Origin: Rhyzopertha dominica
Lineage: Eukaryota; Arthropoda; Insecta; Coleoptera; Bostrichidae
Reading direction: 5' to 3'
Length of the DNA: 64,000 nt
Assembly (NCBI GenBank): GCA_025024175.1
Contig: QCXZ01000137.1
Location: 5,766,001 to 5,830,000 of the forward strand
Shown one piece after another: positions 11,011 to 20,490 of this stretch. The notes below the pieces were generated by a model. That model ran no database searches, was not told the origin of the DNA, and saw nothing but the letters and a program-made list of their open reading frames with translations. A program made the position numbers and the translations under genes. Every line of letters starts with the position of its first letter. Position 1 is the stretch's first letter.

Positions 11011-12439
11011 AACTTCTTAGATTTTTTTGTTCTTTGACCTTGTTAGAGCCTTGTTCGTACACCTTTTGTGTGAACTTTATTACGTATTATCCTTGCTTGA
11101 TTATTCCTATGATATTTCTGAATTTTAGAACGAAGTGATCACTGGGAATATAATATATTGCCCTATAAAGTATGTTTGTATTGCACCCAATTGTGTCGTA
11201 AAATCTATTGCTCTTGCAATCACATTAGAATTAAACGTATAAATTCAATATGCTGTCATAGCTCGAAAATTTGGTTCCAAAATTAACTGTACTACAACTA
11301 TAGGTACATCGAATATAGGTAAAAAAGATCAATATGTCCCTATGCGATTTAGTAGAATTCAACCAGTTATCACCACAAAACAAATTACAATGCAATGCAT
11401 GTGGTTTTGTACCAATATCCATGACTACGCAATTTTAGTATTGAAGCCTACTGGTTTTAAATTGGAAATACATAATAAATTGTAATACAATTTTTAAACA
11501 TTTTAATTAATTACCTGTAGCACTCGCCACTTGCTTCATACTAACTGATAAGCGTGGAAAAATAAGCGCATAATACCTGAACTTAATGATAAGGATTCTG
11601 ATGATTCCGAAATCATAATATGATAATGGAAAAGTATAATTTTTAGGATTTTATTGTCTCACTAAATATACTTTTACTATATTCTATCTTCATTTTTAAA
11701 ACCCTCTATTTTACATGAAACTGCTTTTTCTGCTAATTCTATGTGTTTGTATTCAAGATCGCAAACTGCCTCTAACCATTCAGTTCAGATATGTGAAGCA
11801 TTCAAAATTTAAACGTAAATTTTGCCTGCCTATTAATAAACACTTAATTTCGCGCCGTTGGTCAAAGCACACTATAGACATATTAGCAAGTTAACAGGAG
11901 TTACCTAAGTCAGTATCAAAGGGCATTATTAACGCTGGAGAGTGCCATAATTAATGATGTATCAAGAAAAGCGGAAAACTGCTCTTCTGAAAAGCCTAAA
12001 ATCTCCTGTAGGCACTGCTTTGTTTTGCACGTACGGAAAACAAAGCAGAGAGAAACATTGGGGAACCTTCCGGGTTGATTTCCATCTTGCCAAAAATTTT
12101 AAGTAGAAGGCGAAATACTTCGATTACAGTTGTCAGTATACAAGGTGTCCTAATATGGGTAATTTTTTTTTTATTGATGGTAGAAAGTCAGAGCAAATTT
12201 ATGTGCCCAGTAATAATTGAGTGCAAAAACAAATGAATTCTGATCCATTGGTTTTATTAAACAATCAAAGTCTCAAAATTAAAATTAGGTGTAATTTTAA
12301 CTATTAACTAAAATGGTGTACAACGTATTTTTTTAATTCTAGAATTTTTGAGATGTTATATCTCTTGTTTTCATGTGAATGGCATTCAAGATACTTCTCG
12401 TTGCTTTACAAAGTGTCCTTGTTTCTAAAGTGTTAAATG
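11011..12439. other. unassigned stretch
   Basis: No confident motif. The piece around 11230-11420 has an open minus-strand frame, but its sequence is not convincingly any family. Near 12145 the text AAGGTGTCC resembles the outer end of a mariner-type transposon and might belong to the transposase relic that follows. Confidence 0.3.
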
Positions 12440-13170
12440 TCTAATGTACAGCGTGCTGCATCCCTTCTTGTTGTTGAAGATGTTAGTATCGTACATTAAG
12501 CATCAAAATCCATTGGGGGTTAAATATGGGGATCTAGTAGAGCATGGTACAGCTGGTTGCTTTGCCATCTTGATATTGTTTTTCGAAATAACGAATTATA
12601 ACTACAGAATCATGGGCCGATGCATCATCTTAGTGAAAACATATGTAGCTGGTCGCTATTAAAGTTTTATATTCCAGTTTTCCTTCAAGAGTTACAAAAA
12701 AATCATGTGTAGATACCGGTCTGATTCTAGAGTTCCACCGCAGAACATTATGACCTGATTATTTAATTATTTAATACTCCAAACCATTCACTGACCCTAA
12801 AGCTCGGTGGTTTTGCCTTTTTGCATTGACATGTGGATTTGCCGAAACCCAAAAATGAGTGTTTTTTCTATAACCTATTATTTATCAGACCATAATAGGT
12901 ATTCTATTGCAAGAGTGTCGTACTTGCTACAAAATTCCATTCTTCAAACAAACAGTGTTTGTGTAGGGGTAGGTATTGTAATTTCATTCCCATTTTGTAA
13001 TTGTTTTGTGGACGTTGACATTTCACTATTAAAATTTATAGTCGCCTCTGTACGTATTTGTATTTGTTGCTGATCAGTTTTCAGATAATGTTTTGAGAAC
13101 GCCCCTTCCTCCTTTACATTTTTACTCAAATGTTTGAACGTTTTATTTGTAGGTAGACGTCTTTCTGTTT
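12440..13170 (-). mobile_element. DD41D-like mariner transposase relic, minus strand
   Basis: From high to low coordinates: RRLPTNKTFKHLSKNVKEEG (about 13165-13110; the DUF4817-type helix-turn-helix, FPxRxxPxxxTFxxLxxRLREEGT), IRTEATINF and an IGNEI-like recognition helix, then NPHVNA, then DDASAHDSVVIIRYFE (about 12575-12530; QQDxAxAH, second catalytic Asp) and SPYLTPMDF-like text. The set and order match the insect transposases with DUF4817 plus DDE_3 domains, which also occur at 52.9-54.0 and 59.4-61.6 kb. Many stops and frame changes; dead. Confidence 0.65.
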
Positions 13171-13889
13171 AGGTTAAACTGTCACTTATATATATGTTAT
13201 TCATATATGCTGCGATCTTATTCCTTTGCTTTTATAATTGTATTTTATGTATTCTCTTAGTTCTACATAAACCTAAATATTACACCATCCTCGTATTACT
13301 TTAGTGACTAGAAAGGCTGCCAGCTATAAACAACAAGGGTTTTATTCCCATATTTTCGACAATTTTCAATAAAATTTGGTGTTCTATAAGTGTGTCACTT
13401 GTTTAACTATACTTCCGACTCCTTAATCTCATTTTATTAATATCAAACTCGTTAACAGGTTGTGTTCTTCCTACTTTTTTATTTTTTACTCTGAGATATT
13501 GCTAGATTTAACTACAGTGCATACTGTGCGATAAATCTAAACTATTATGTTTCCCTTTTGTTGTGAAAGCTGCAAAGCTGCGATGCAGTTCATGCATGTA
13601 CTTAACATTGCAAACACAATAACCTACACAGCGGGAGTTACGAAAACAGTTTGAGTGTTTGTTTAATGAAAAACATCATATGTGCGCTTTTCAGTTCCGA
13701 TGAATTTCCTTTGATGATAACATACATACGAAGAACCTATAATATATCTTTGTGAAGTATCACGTCTGGTTCTTATACTCTTTCTGTTGGATGTGCAAAG
13801 GTAAACGGATGGAAAATAGTGGTCTTAGCCATTTCATGCTATTTCGAGGAATTTTTCATTCACTTGTAATGATGAATAAACCCTCCGAG
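13171..13889. other. unassigned stretch
   Basis: AT-rich, no recognised family. The last part may be the decayed upstream portion of the Penelope fragment that follows. Confidence 0.3.
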
Positions 13890-14142
13890 AACAGTCTCTC
13901 CCCCTTTATAGCAAACTTATGGGTCGATTCGAAACAAATTTCAAAAATAAAAACCAGTATTTGCTTCGCGTATGGTTGTTTAATGTTTTTGCCATCTTTG
14001 ACATCAATAAATGTAACATTGATAACTTTTAAGAAAATTTAAATTCCCGTTTCACAAGCATTAATTTCACTATGGAAAAAGAATAACAAGAAAGTCGTTC
14101 GTTTTTAGACGTATTGGTGTCAAGAAAGAGCAAGTACGAATG
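13890..14142 (+). mobile_element. Penelope-like RT fragment (PLE3)
   Basis: Plus-strand frames read SPFIANL then MGRFETNF (motif B region, SPxxANLFMGRFE). They continue FTSINFTMEKE (about 14055-14080) and ESRSFLDVLVSRKSKYEC (about 14085-14138; the PFLDVLVxR block). Truncated on the right by repeat R copy 3. Frameshifted, no endonuclease. Confidence 0.65.
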
Positions 14143-14555
14143 TGTACAGAAAAAAAACCGCTGCAAATTGAATCAATACTTCTACATTCAATTGTCAAAA
14201 TGCCATTTATGCTTTTATTTCTTATACTGTGAGCATTTTTTCTCTACATAACCTTTCTCGTGGTATTAGCAAAAACATAAATTTTTAAAATCGTTTTTTT
14301 CCAAATAACTCGAAAATTATTACCTTAACAAAAAAATTGCAAGAGAGCTTTCCGATCAGAAATTTGATTTTCTATATAATACTAAAATTAAAAAAAATCG
14401 TATTTACAGAGTCTAAAGTACGTTTTTTTGGGAATATTTCAAAAATGTCGAAATTATTGAAAAATTGTTTAAAACACTTTTTGTGAGAAATTTTATTTCC
14501 TATCTGATGGTGTTTTTTGATTATATTAAGTATTTTCGGAGTTATATATTTAGGA
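14143..14555 (+). repeat. dispersed repeat R, copy 3 (right-truncated)
   Basis: About 410 bp homologous to copies at 7448 and 7926. It ends at the same internal point as copy 1 (TATTTAGGAATG) and is joined to the same point of a LINE reverse transcriptase. Confidence 0.8.
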
Positions 14556-15265
14556 ATGCTGATAACCTTAATAGACCTATTGCTAATTCTGAAGATATTG
14601 AACTACTTCAAAATGACTTGATCTTAGTTTATAATTGGTGCCATGGTAATTTAATGATGTTAAATTGTGATAAGTGAGGCTTTCTGCTTCAGTCGTAAAC
14701 TGAACCTTCACTTTCCTTGTATACTGCAGCCGTATAAAACTTGTTGTTACTGTGAAAGACTTAGGTATACTGCTTGACACCAAATTGACTTTTATCTCGA
14801 TTATCGAATATATAGTCTGTAAGGCTAACAGAGTTGTAGGCTGTGTGAAGAGGTTCTGCAGGGATTTTCGTGGTATTCGAACTGTAAATGTTTTGTACGT
14901 TAGTTTGGGGCGGTCAACTTTGTAATATGGAAGTATTATTTGGGCTCCGTTTTATAAAATACACATTGACAGAGTTGAATCTGTACAGAATAGGTTTGTC
15001 AGGTTTACATCGTGCAGAATACCTTGGAACAACTGTGGTTCCATTGAGTTGTGTAAAGCATATGTTGGGTTGAATAATTTAAGTAATCGTAGACATTACT
15101 TCAAAGTCTGTTTTATGTATAAAATTTTGCATAATATGTGTGATGCTCTACATATACTTGAATTTGACAGCTATAACGTACCAAAATATAACACTAGAAA
15201 TAGTTCACTATTTTATATAAATACTTGTGATACGAATTATTTCCAAAATTCGTAGGATCGTCTAT
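14556..15265 (+). mobile_element. LINE (CR1/jockey-like) RT C-terminal half
   Basis: Starts at the catalytic motif (ADNLNRPIANSEDI; degenerate YADDLK). It continues NDLILVYNWCHGNLMMLNCDK, VKDLGILLDTKLTF, CKANRVVGCVKRF, then in shifted frames the FYKIHIDRVESVQNRFVRF and GLNNLSNRRHYFKVCFMYK blocks, NVPKYNTRN, and ends with FYINTCDTNYFQNS near 15255. All blocks are in the order of CR1/jockey-like LINEs. At least three frameshifts. It begins exactly where repeat R copy 3 stops. It meets another LINE, on the opposite strand, tail to tail at about 15265-15285. Confidence 0.85.
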
Positions 15266-15284
15266 AAGCTGTTGATTTAATATA

Positions 15285-15885
15285 TCATGTTTCCTAAGTT
15301 GCCAAGCAGAATACCATCCATCTTCAATGCTTATAAGGAGCACAAGTAAAGCATCTGTCCACATAGGTTTTACAGAAGTTAGCCGAGTTGTAGGTAGCTC
15401 TTGCAGATCTCGGGAAATCAGAAACTTATAAATAGCTTATTGATATTTTTGCCAAGCTTTATATGTACCAAACTGTCTGCGAATCTTCGGAGGAGCAATG
15501 TTTGAAAGAATCGAAAGCCAAGGTAATGCAGCTGACTTAATTGTTCCAGTGATTAGTCTCATTGCAGTATTCAGTTGAGTGTCAATTTTTCTTATGTGAT
15601 GACTATTTTTTCAAACAAGACAGCAGTGCTATAAAGCAAGGCAGTTGCAGAAGTACGGAGTACACTTACATCTGCACCCCCACTTGTACCAGCAAGCTTA
15701 TGCAGGATGTTATTTCTGGTCTGTAATTTTTTACTGATGCTTTCTAGATGTTTCTTGTACGTTAAGAGACGTATCTAGGGTCACTTCAAGGTATTTTGGC
15801 GAGAAGTTATGTTTAAGAATTATGTTATTTGACATAACTTGAAGTTGTTTTGTCTTTTGATGATTGTTGAGACGAAAACAACTTA
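15285..15885 (-). mobile_element. LINE C-terminal fragment, minus strand
   Basis: From high to low coordinates: FSPKYLGVTLDTSLN (about 15810-15770), SKKLQTRNNILHKLAGTSGG (15735-15680), VLRTSATALLYSTAV, then in another frame QLNTAMRLITGTIKS, LPWLSILSNIAPPKIRRQFG (about 15530-15470) and DALLVLLISIEDGWYSAWQ. These are the RT-thumb and C-terminal blocks of a LINE lineage common in arthropods (KLAGTSWG...SALALxYS; WLPVLxNIAPPxLRR). Frameshifted, 5' truncated. Confidence 0.82.
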
Positions 15886-17339
15886 TTCTTTAACGGATTA
15901 GGGCACAAGCGTCAGGCTTTAAAATAACAATTCATAATCTCGATGTCTCTTGAAAGGTTTAGTTTAAGGACAGAAAAGTCTTTAATTTGCAAGGCCACAC
16001 ATTTTCTCGATTGAGTTACTGGGAGGTTCACATGGTAAGATGCAGTAAAGGAGTTTGTATCACAATTGACAAAAAAACTATGGCATGGCATTGGAACGAA
16101 AATGACAATCACTGTTTGTTATATGTCATCGTATATACTAATTTAAGACGTCTTTTACTGTACATTAATGTGTGATTTACTAATATGTAAAATTTGTTAC
16201 ATAAATGTTACAGGGGACAAATACCAACCTGAATCACACGGTATATAAAGAAATTTATTAAAAGGGTCTGGAGTCTTCAAGTTTCGGCCTCAATGAAAGA
16301 CCAGCCAACCTTTTCTACTGCGTTATAAAGATGAAACCGGGCTCTTGAAGTTATCGGTCACTTGTTTCTTATTCTCACGAAAAGACGGCATAGGGAAACC
16401 TACACAAACACCACTGTGGTCCGAGGATTATGCTTTAGACCGTATTATCGCAGAGGCGCATTAAACGAGTCAATTTTTTCAATTAACTGATCAATTTTTC
16501 ATTTCACAGAATTAATACATATTTAATTCGCAAATGGAACGTCTGTGTACATGAGTGAATTATTTAGTACATCGCACCATTAATGTAATTCATTCCATCG
16601 TGAAATCCGACACATCCAGTGGAAATAACAGATTATTATTGCTTTCGATTTAATGCAGCGTTCAATGCGTTGGAAATCACGGGACGATTATTACAATGTC
16701 GGGATTAACCTTATTGATAAGGCGCTCTATTTTTACACGTCGTAATGAAATCGTAGCTGCTATCGCATAATTTGCGGGTAAAACAAGATCGCGATACTAT
16801 TATCGTTATTATTTATTGAAAACAGCTCGATAGTGTAATGTCAAGTGCGTTATTAGTAGCGTTCACGCGATCTGATTTAATCCATCGGCTTACGTTTGTT
16901 TGTGTTGGATTTTTAATTTAGTCTCCGTCGAGTGTTTCCTGTTTGTACTATAATTAACTGCAGGAGAAATTCCGTGGGACGTTAAATATTTTATTTCCCT
17001 ATGGGGAGTGTGGAAGCAAAAATGGTTGTTTTCATACAGAGCGGCAGCGGAACAATAGCCTTTTTGAAGTTTAGTTTCAAACGCAGAATAGGGAACATCT
17101 ATATCAAACTGAGCCGCGACTCCTACGTTTCTACAATAATAGCCCAAAGCTGGAATAGTTGCCGTTGTTCCAGGACTGAGAGATTCTAAACCCCCAATTA
17201 AAGAACTGTAACATTTTAAATAATTTAATTCCTTGTACTTTAGAAGTTAATAGTGGCAGGGCCGGATTTACAACTTTTGGTATTGCATAGTGGTAANTTT
17301 TGGCGAAGAAAAAATCGAATAGGTGTGACGAATTTTGCA
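15886..17339. other. non-TE stretch with a more balanced island at 16440-16890
   Basis: No mobile-element motif recognised. The part about 16440-16890 is less AT-rich, non-repetitive and contains several short CG-containing words. It is a candidate conserved regulatory region but has no direct support. An imperfect hammerhead-like block near 16275-16310 was judged too weak. Confidence 0.3.
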
Positions 17340-17720
17340 CATTCAACTTTTCTACAATATTATGCTGATTTTTCCGCAATAGCATAAAAGCCCGAGGGAA
17401 TTTATATTTTAATATTTCAAACACAATAATAGATGATCTATTGGGATTAATTCTTAAAGAATGTCTTCTTATTGTATTACAGAATCTCTCCAAATCTGAA
17501 TTTAAGATTAAATTTTTATCCCGTGTATCAGAAGATGCAAGTGAATAATATATCTGTGTATCATCAGCGTAAAATGATATTTGCAGTTATGTAGTGCAAG
17601 ATAAAATGAAGATGTGTATACAGTATAAAGTATAGGTCTAAGAAAGCTACCCTGATCCTAACCAGAAACTCCAGAGCCATCAGAACATATTTTCCCTTAT
17701 TACTGTAGAAATTGTACCTA
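17340..17720 (-). mobile_element. LINE RT fragment, minus strand
   Basis: High to low: GSFLRPILYTVYTSSF (about 17665-17615; GxxLGPxLFxxYxxD motif), CKYHFT, FYADDTQIYYSL (about 17572-17537; catalytic YADD), LNSDLERFCNTI (about 17490) and HSLRINPNRSSIIVF (about 17460-17415). The frame after the YADD motif is open for about 60 residues. Truncated on both sides. A separate lineage from the LINE at 15285. Confidence 0.8.
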
Positions 17721-17825
17721 CATACCCATCGCTGCATACAAAACCCCAAAATTATTAGTAACTTTTAAACAAATAAGTAATACAAAGTTTGTTCTAAAGA
17801 AAGAGGCTAGAAAACAATACCCTGC
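17721..17825. other. short junction sequence before PLE4
   Basis: AT-rich target DNA preceding the 5'-truncated Penelope copy. Confidence 0.3.
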
Positions 17826-18744
17826 GATATTGCCTTCTGCCAGACAAAAAGTGCATCATCACATTAACAACATTATGATCAACACTTATGTAGTGTACAA
17901 GCATTTCATTTTTGGTTGGACCAATGGCGCCCTACCCTTCCTGAATGTGATGGTGACAAGGAAACAAGACGGCACACTAGGACATCGGGTCTATAGGAAG
18001 CCAACCCACACGGATCGCTACCTGCATGCAGATTCACACCACCACCCCGCCCAAAAACAAGGAGTCATCAACACGTTGACACAGCGGGCGAAGCTAGTCA
18101 GAGAACCAGACCATCTAGAAGAGGAATTAGAACATCTACGCGGAGCACTACAGAAGAACGGATGTCCTAAGGCACAGATTGAGAAGGCTATCAACAAGCA
18201 ACCACGGAGGAAGGAACCAGAGGAGCACATCGCTGCAGCATACCTGCCCTACGTCAATGGATGTACAGATAAGAGCGGACGGCTGCTGAGAAGACATCAT
18301 ATAAACACCATCTTCACCGCCCCGAGAAAGATAGCTAACGCCTTTCCGAAATATCGTTCGACGACTGAGGAGCTACAAACACAAGGTGTGTACAGCATCC
18401 CATGCAGCTGTGGGAAGGTTTACATCGGCCAAACCGGAAGGCACATCAGCACGAGAATCAAGGAGCACATGAGGGACAGCAGAGACCGGCAAGGTGATAG
18501 GTCGGCTGTAGCAGAACATCGAATGGAGACTGGCCACATCATCAAATTCGAGGAAGCACAAATGCTGTCGAGGGAAGCGAGATTCTGGCCGAGACTGTAC
18601 AAGGAAGCCATCGAAATCCAGAAGAACCCGCACAATTACAACCGAGACCGGAGCATCGAACTACCTGGAATCTGGAAACCGGTCATGCGTAACAACGCCC
18701 ACGCGTCAGTGACCCGGACGAGTATAAATACCCGAGCGGACTAG
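17826..18744 (+). CDS. Penelope-like ORF, RT thumb plus GIY-YIG endonuclease (PLE4, 5' truncated)
   Basis: A 304-codon open frame with no stops, the best-preserved Penelope segment here. Recognisable homology begins near residue 32 (NGALPFLNVMVTRKQDGTL, then VYRKPTHTDRYLHADSHHHP at 54-73, the post-RT thumb block) and ends in the endonuclease. That domain has GVYSIPCSCGKVYIG at 186-200, R204 and KEH at 211-213, H230 and H236 pairing with C192/C194 as a zinc knuckle, and catalytic E259 in YKEAIEI; NPHNYNRD follows. The RT palm is missing, so the copy is 5' truncated and cannot retrotranspose alone. The first ATG (17875) is probably incidental. The base composition is clearly GC-richer than all neighbours, suggesting a recent insertion or a distinct lineage. 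A hammerhead motif and a pLTR-like end follow. Confidence 0.9.
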
Positions 18745-18765
18745 GACACTTCAGTTTTAGAGCTA

Positions 18766-18805
18766 CTTCTGAAGAAGACACCGACATGAGTGTCGAAACG
18801 TCAAG
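18766..18805 (+). ncRNA. type-I hammerhead ribozyme motif of PLE4
   Basis: Stem I CTT (18766-18768) pairs with AAG (18803-18805). Core CTGAAGA is at 18769-18775. Stem II GACAC/GTGTC (18777-18781 and 18790-18794) has an 8-nt loop. GAA is at 18795-18797, the two-bp self-complementary stem III ACGT at 18798-18801, and C18802 at the cleavage site (GUC). All invariant hammerhead core bases are present. Such short stem III forms usually work as dimers. Confidence 0.85.
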
Positions 18806-18817
18806 GTGTAATAACCA

Positions 18818-18846
18818 ACGTGGGAACCAGCCCGGAAAACAACATG
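18818..18846 (+). repeat. PLE4 terminal repeat end (shared with 63933-64000)
   Basis: ACGTGGGAACCAGCCCGGAA followed by AACAACATG. Nearly identical to one arm of the inverted repeat at the right edge of the window, so both belong to one Penelope subfamily's pseudo-LTR. Confidence 0.8.
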
Positions 18847-19008
18847 CCAAGCATTTCATTGTATTAAGATGCTGACGAATTTAGGAACCTCGGATTTTTC
18901 CTAAAATCTGAAAACTTGAATGCAGAATTTGCCGGATGGTTATTGCTTCCACTTGTAATTTGGATATGCGGCAAAGGACGGGCAGTGAAAAGCGAAGCTT
19001 TTTCAGCT

Positions 19009-19054
19009 AAAGCCTATATTTCGAGCACAATAATTACCTCTTCATCAGGGCTCT
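19009..19054 (-). ncRNA. type-I hammerhead ribozyme motif, PLE5 3' arm
   Basis: On the minus strand: stem I AGAGCC/GGCTTT (one G-U pair), core CTGATGA (19048-19042), stem II GAG...CTC, GAA (19022-19020), stem III ATAT (19019-19016) and A19015 at the cleavage site. It lies downstream of the element's coding sense, as expected for a 3' ribozyme. Confidence 0.8.
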
Positions 19055-19821
19055 GGTAGAATGAAACAATTTTTTACAAATCACATAAATGTACAAACAG
19101 CAAATACTCACAACTAACTGTTAAATTTAGGATATAATTCGAAAAACAACATGGTGGTGAGAATCACATCAATTGATGCCACTACATTCTCCTGACTGGA
19201 GACACAAACATTGATAACATTTGCATATACATAAGTAAGTAAAAAACACTTTTTCTTTAAGGAGACTCACAAATTAAAGAGAGAAGGTTAGATTAACATC
19301 ACGGAGCCGCTAAGTAGACAACTGTCTATATTATCATCAAAAACAAGCAAAATAAAAAAATAAAGTGTAGTGTTCAAATGCTAGTTTACTCGAGATAAAG
19401 CCACGAAACTGGAATTCACTTGCAAGTGAAAATTCTTTTCTAGCTGCAATAGATATTTATAAGATTATTGGTGTTTGTTTTAGTATTGACATTGTTCACA
19501 TTTTCAGTAATAATACACATTTCAAGGAAAAGTCTTTTTTTTTGTAATTTGTTTCAGTGGCAAGGATATTAATGTTTTCAAAATCAAAACGATGAAAAAG
19601 TCTTCTTAAAGCCTGATTGCAAAGGGTAGGATGAACTATTTTTTAATTCTATTCTTTAAGCCCAGTATGGCATTGATTTTCATTTTGAGGTTGTGATCAG
19701 AGCGAAATGTATGAATCTACTCGAGTTGATAGGTTTTTGATACCAATTCAGAATCACAGTATTGTTGTTGGTATGAATTACCCTGATATCAAGAAAGGGG
19801 ACAGAGCCATTGGGAGTCCAC

Positions 19822-19863
19822 AGCCCTGATGAAGAGCTAATTATTGTGCTCGAAATATAGGCT
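19822..19863 (+). ncRNA. type-I hammerhead ribozyme motif, inverted PLE5 arm
   Basis: Stem I AGCC (19822-19825)/GGCT (19860-19863). Core CTGATGA is at 19826-19832. Stem II GAGC/GCTC (19834-19837, 19848-19851) has a 10-nt loop. GAA is at 19852-19854, stem III ATAT at 19855-19858 and A19859 at the cleavage site. It is opposite in strand to the element's coding sense, i.e. an inverted terminal copy. Confidence 0.82.
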
Positions 19864-19904
19864 TTAGCTGAAAAAGCTTCGCTTTTCACTGCCCATTTTC
19901 GCCG

Positions 19905-20490
19905 CATATCTAACAAAGCACAACTCGATGGACTGCTCTTCTTAGGCAATGTGGTAACGTGTGCCATTTTCCACACAGATGGGAAAGGTGATAACCGTAA
20001 ACATTCAATTAACATAAGGGTAACTACAGGAAAAATGATAGGATAACACATTTTAATCATACATACATTTATAATGATTGACAACAGTTATTTCATCCAC
20101 AAAGTCAAACTTCAGTAAGTTTTATACCCTTTCTCTCACATTACTAGAATAAAATTGCATTAGATCCCTATTCGGCAATGTTCTTTTCTGGCTAAATCTT
20201 AGAAAATATTTATTAAATTCTACAACATCACACAAGTTTGCTGGCAATGCAAAACCATCAACTTTAATTATGCCCAATCTTTTCAATTACATCCAACGTT
20301 TTTTAATTATGCAATTTCGCAGTTTAAAATTTAGGTAAGCCCATTTTTCGGTTTTAACTGCCAAATACGTGAAATTTCGAACTTCTTTATAATAGCACAA
20401 ATATTTCGGTTGTCTCGATGCTTTGAATTTAGATAAAACTTTATCTCTTAATTTCACCAACAATTTTATATCACTAGTGATATATGGTGT
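19905..20490 (-). mobile_element. LINE EN-RT linker and RT start, minus strand
   Basis: High to low: ITSDIKLLVKLRDKVLSKFK (about 20485-20425), YYKEVRNFTYLAVKTEKWAY (about 20390-20330), LKRLGIIKVDGFALP, then FNKYF; in a second frame MIKMCYPIIFPVVTLMLIEC and FPSVWKMAHVTTLPKKSSPSS (about 20060-19935). This is the linker and first RT block of a CR1/jockey-like LINE (PWxTxDIK...RDK; FPxxWKxAxVxPLPKK). The reading stops at 19905, where the Penelope element begins. One frameshift and a few stops. Confidence 0.85.

Larger units (their letters stand above)
18970..19904 (-). mobile_element. Penelope-like element with inverted ends (PLE5)
   Basis: A minus-strand Penelope remnant. 19830-19690 reads GSVPFLDIRV, NWYQKPINSSRFIHF (the PFLDxxV...WYxKPTxSxRFLxF block). 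In shifted frames 19665-19560 reads KINAILGLKNRIKK and VHPTLCNQALRRLFHRF. The segment is flanked by an approximately 90-bp inverted repeat (18976-19054 and 19822-19905), each arm carrying a hammerhead motif. No GIY-YIG domain is visible in 19055-19540. Inserted into a minus-strand LINE at about 19905. Confidence 0.78.

Noticed and set aside
11231..11422. Minus-strand 63-codon frame that could be a LINE endonuclease piece
   Set aside because: Only a vague GDNWLN-like word; neighbouring conserved endonuclease blocks are absent.
16270..16315. Possible hammerhead on the minus strand (GGTC...GGCC GAAAC)
   Set aside because: Stem II and GAAAC fit, but the CUGANGA core is not present and no self-complementary stem III follows; no Penelope coding sequence nearby.
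18018..18635. Minus-strand open frames within PLE4
   Set aside because: Antisense shadows of the GC-rich Penelope reading frame.
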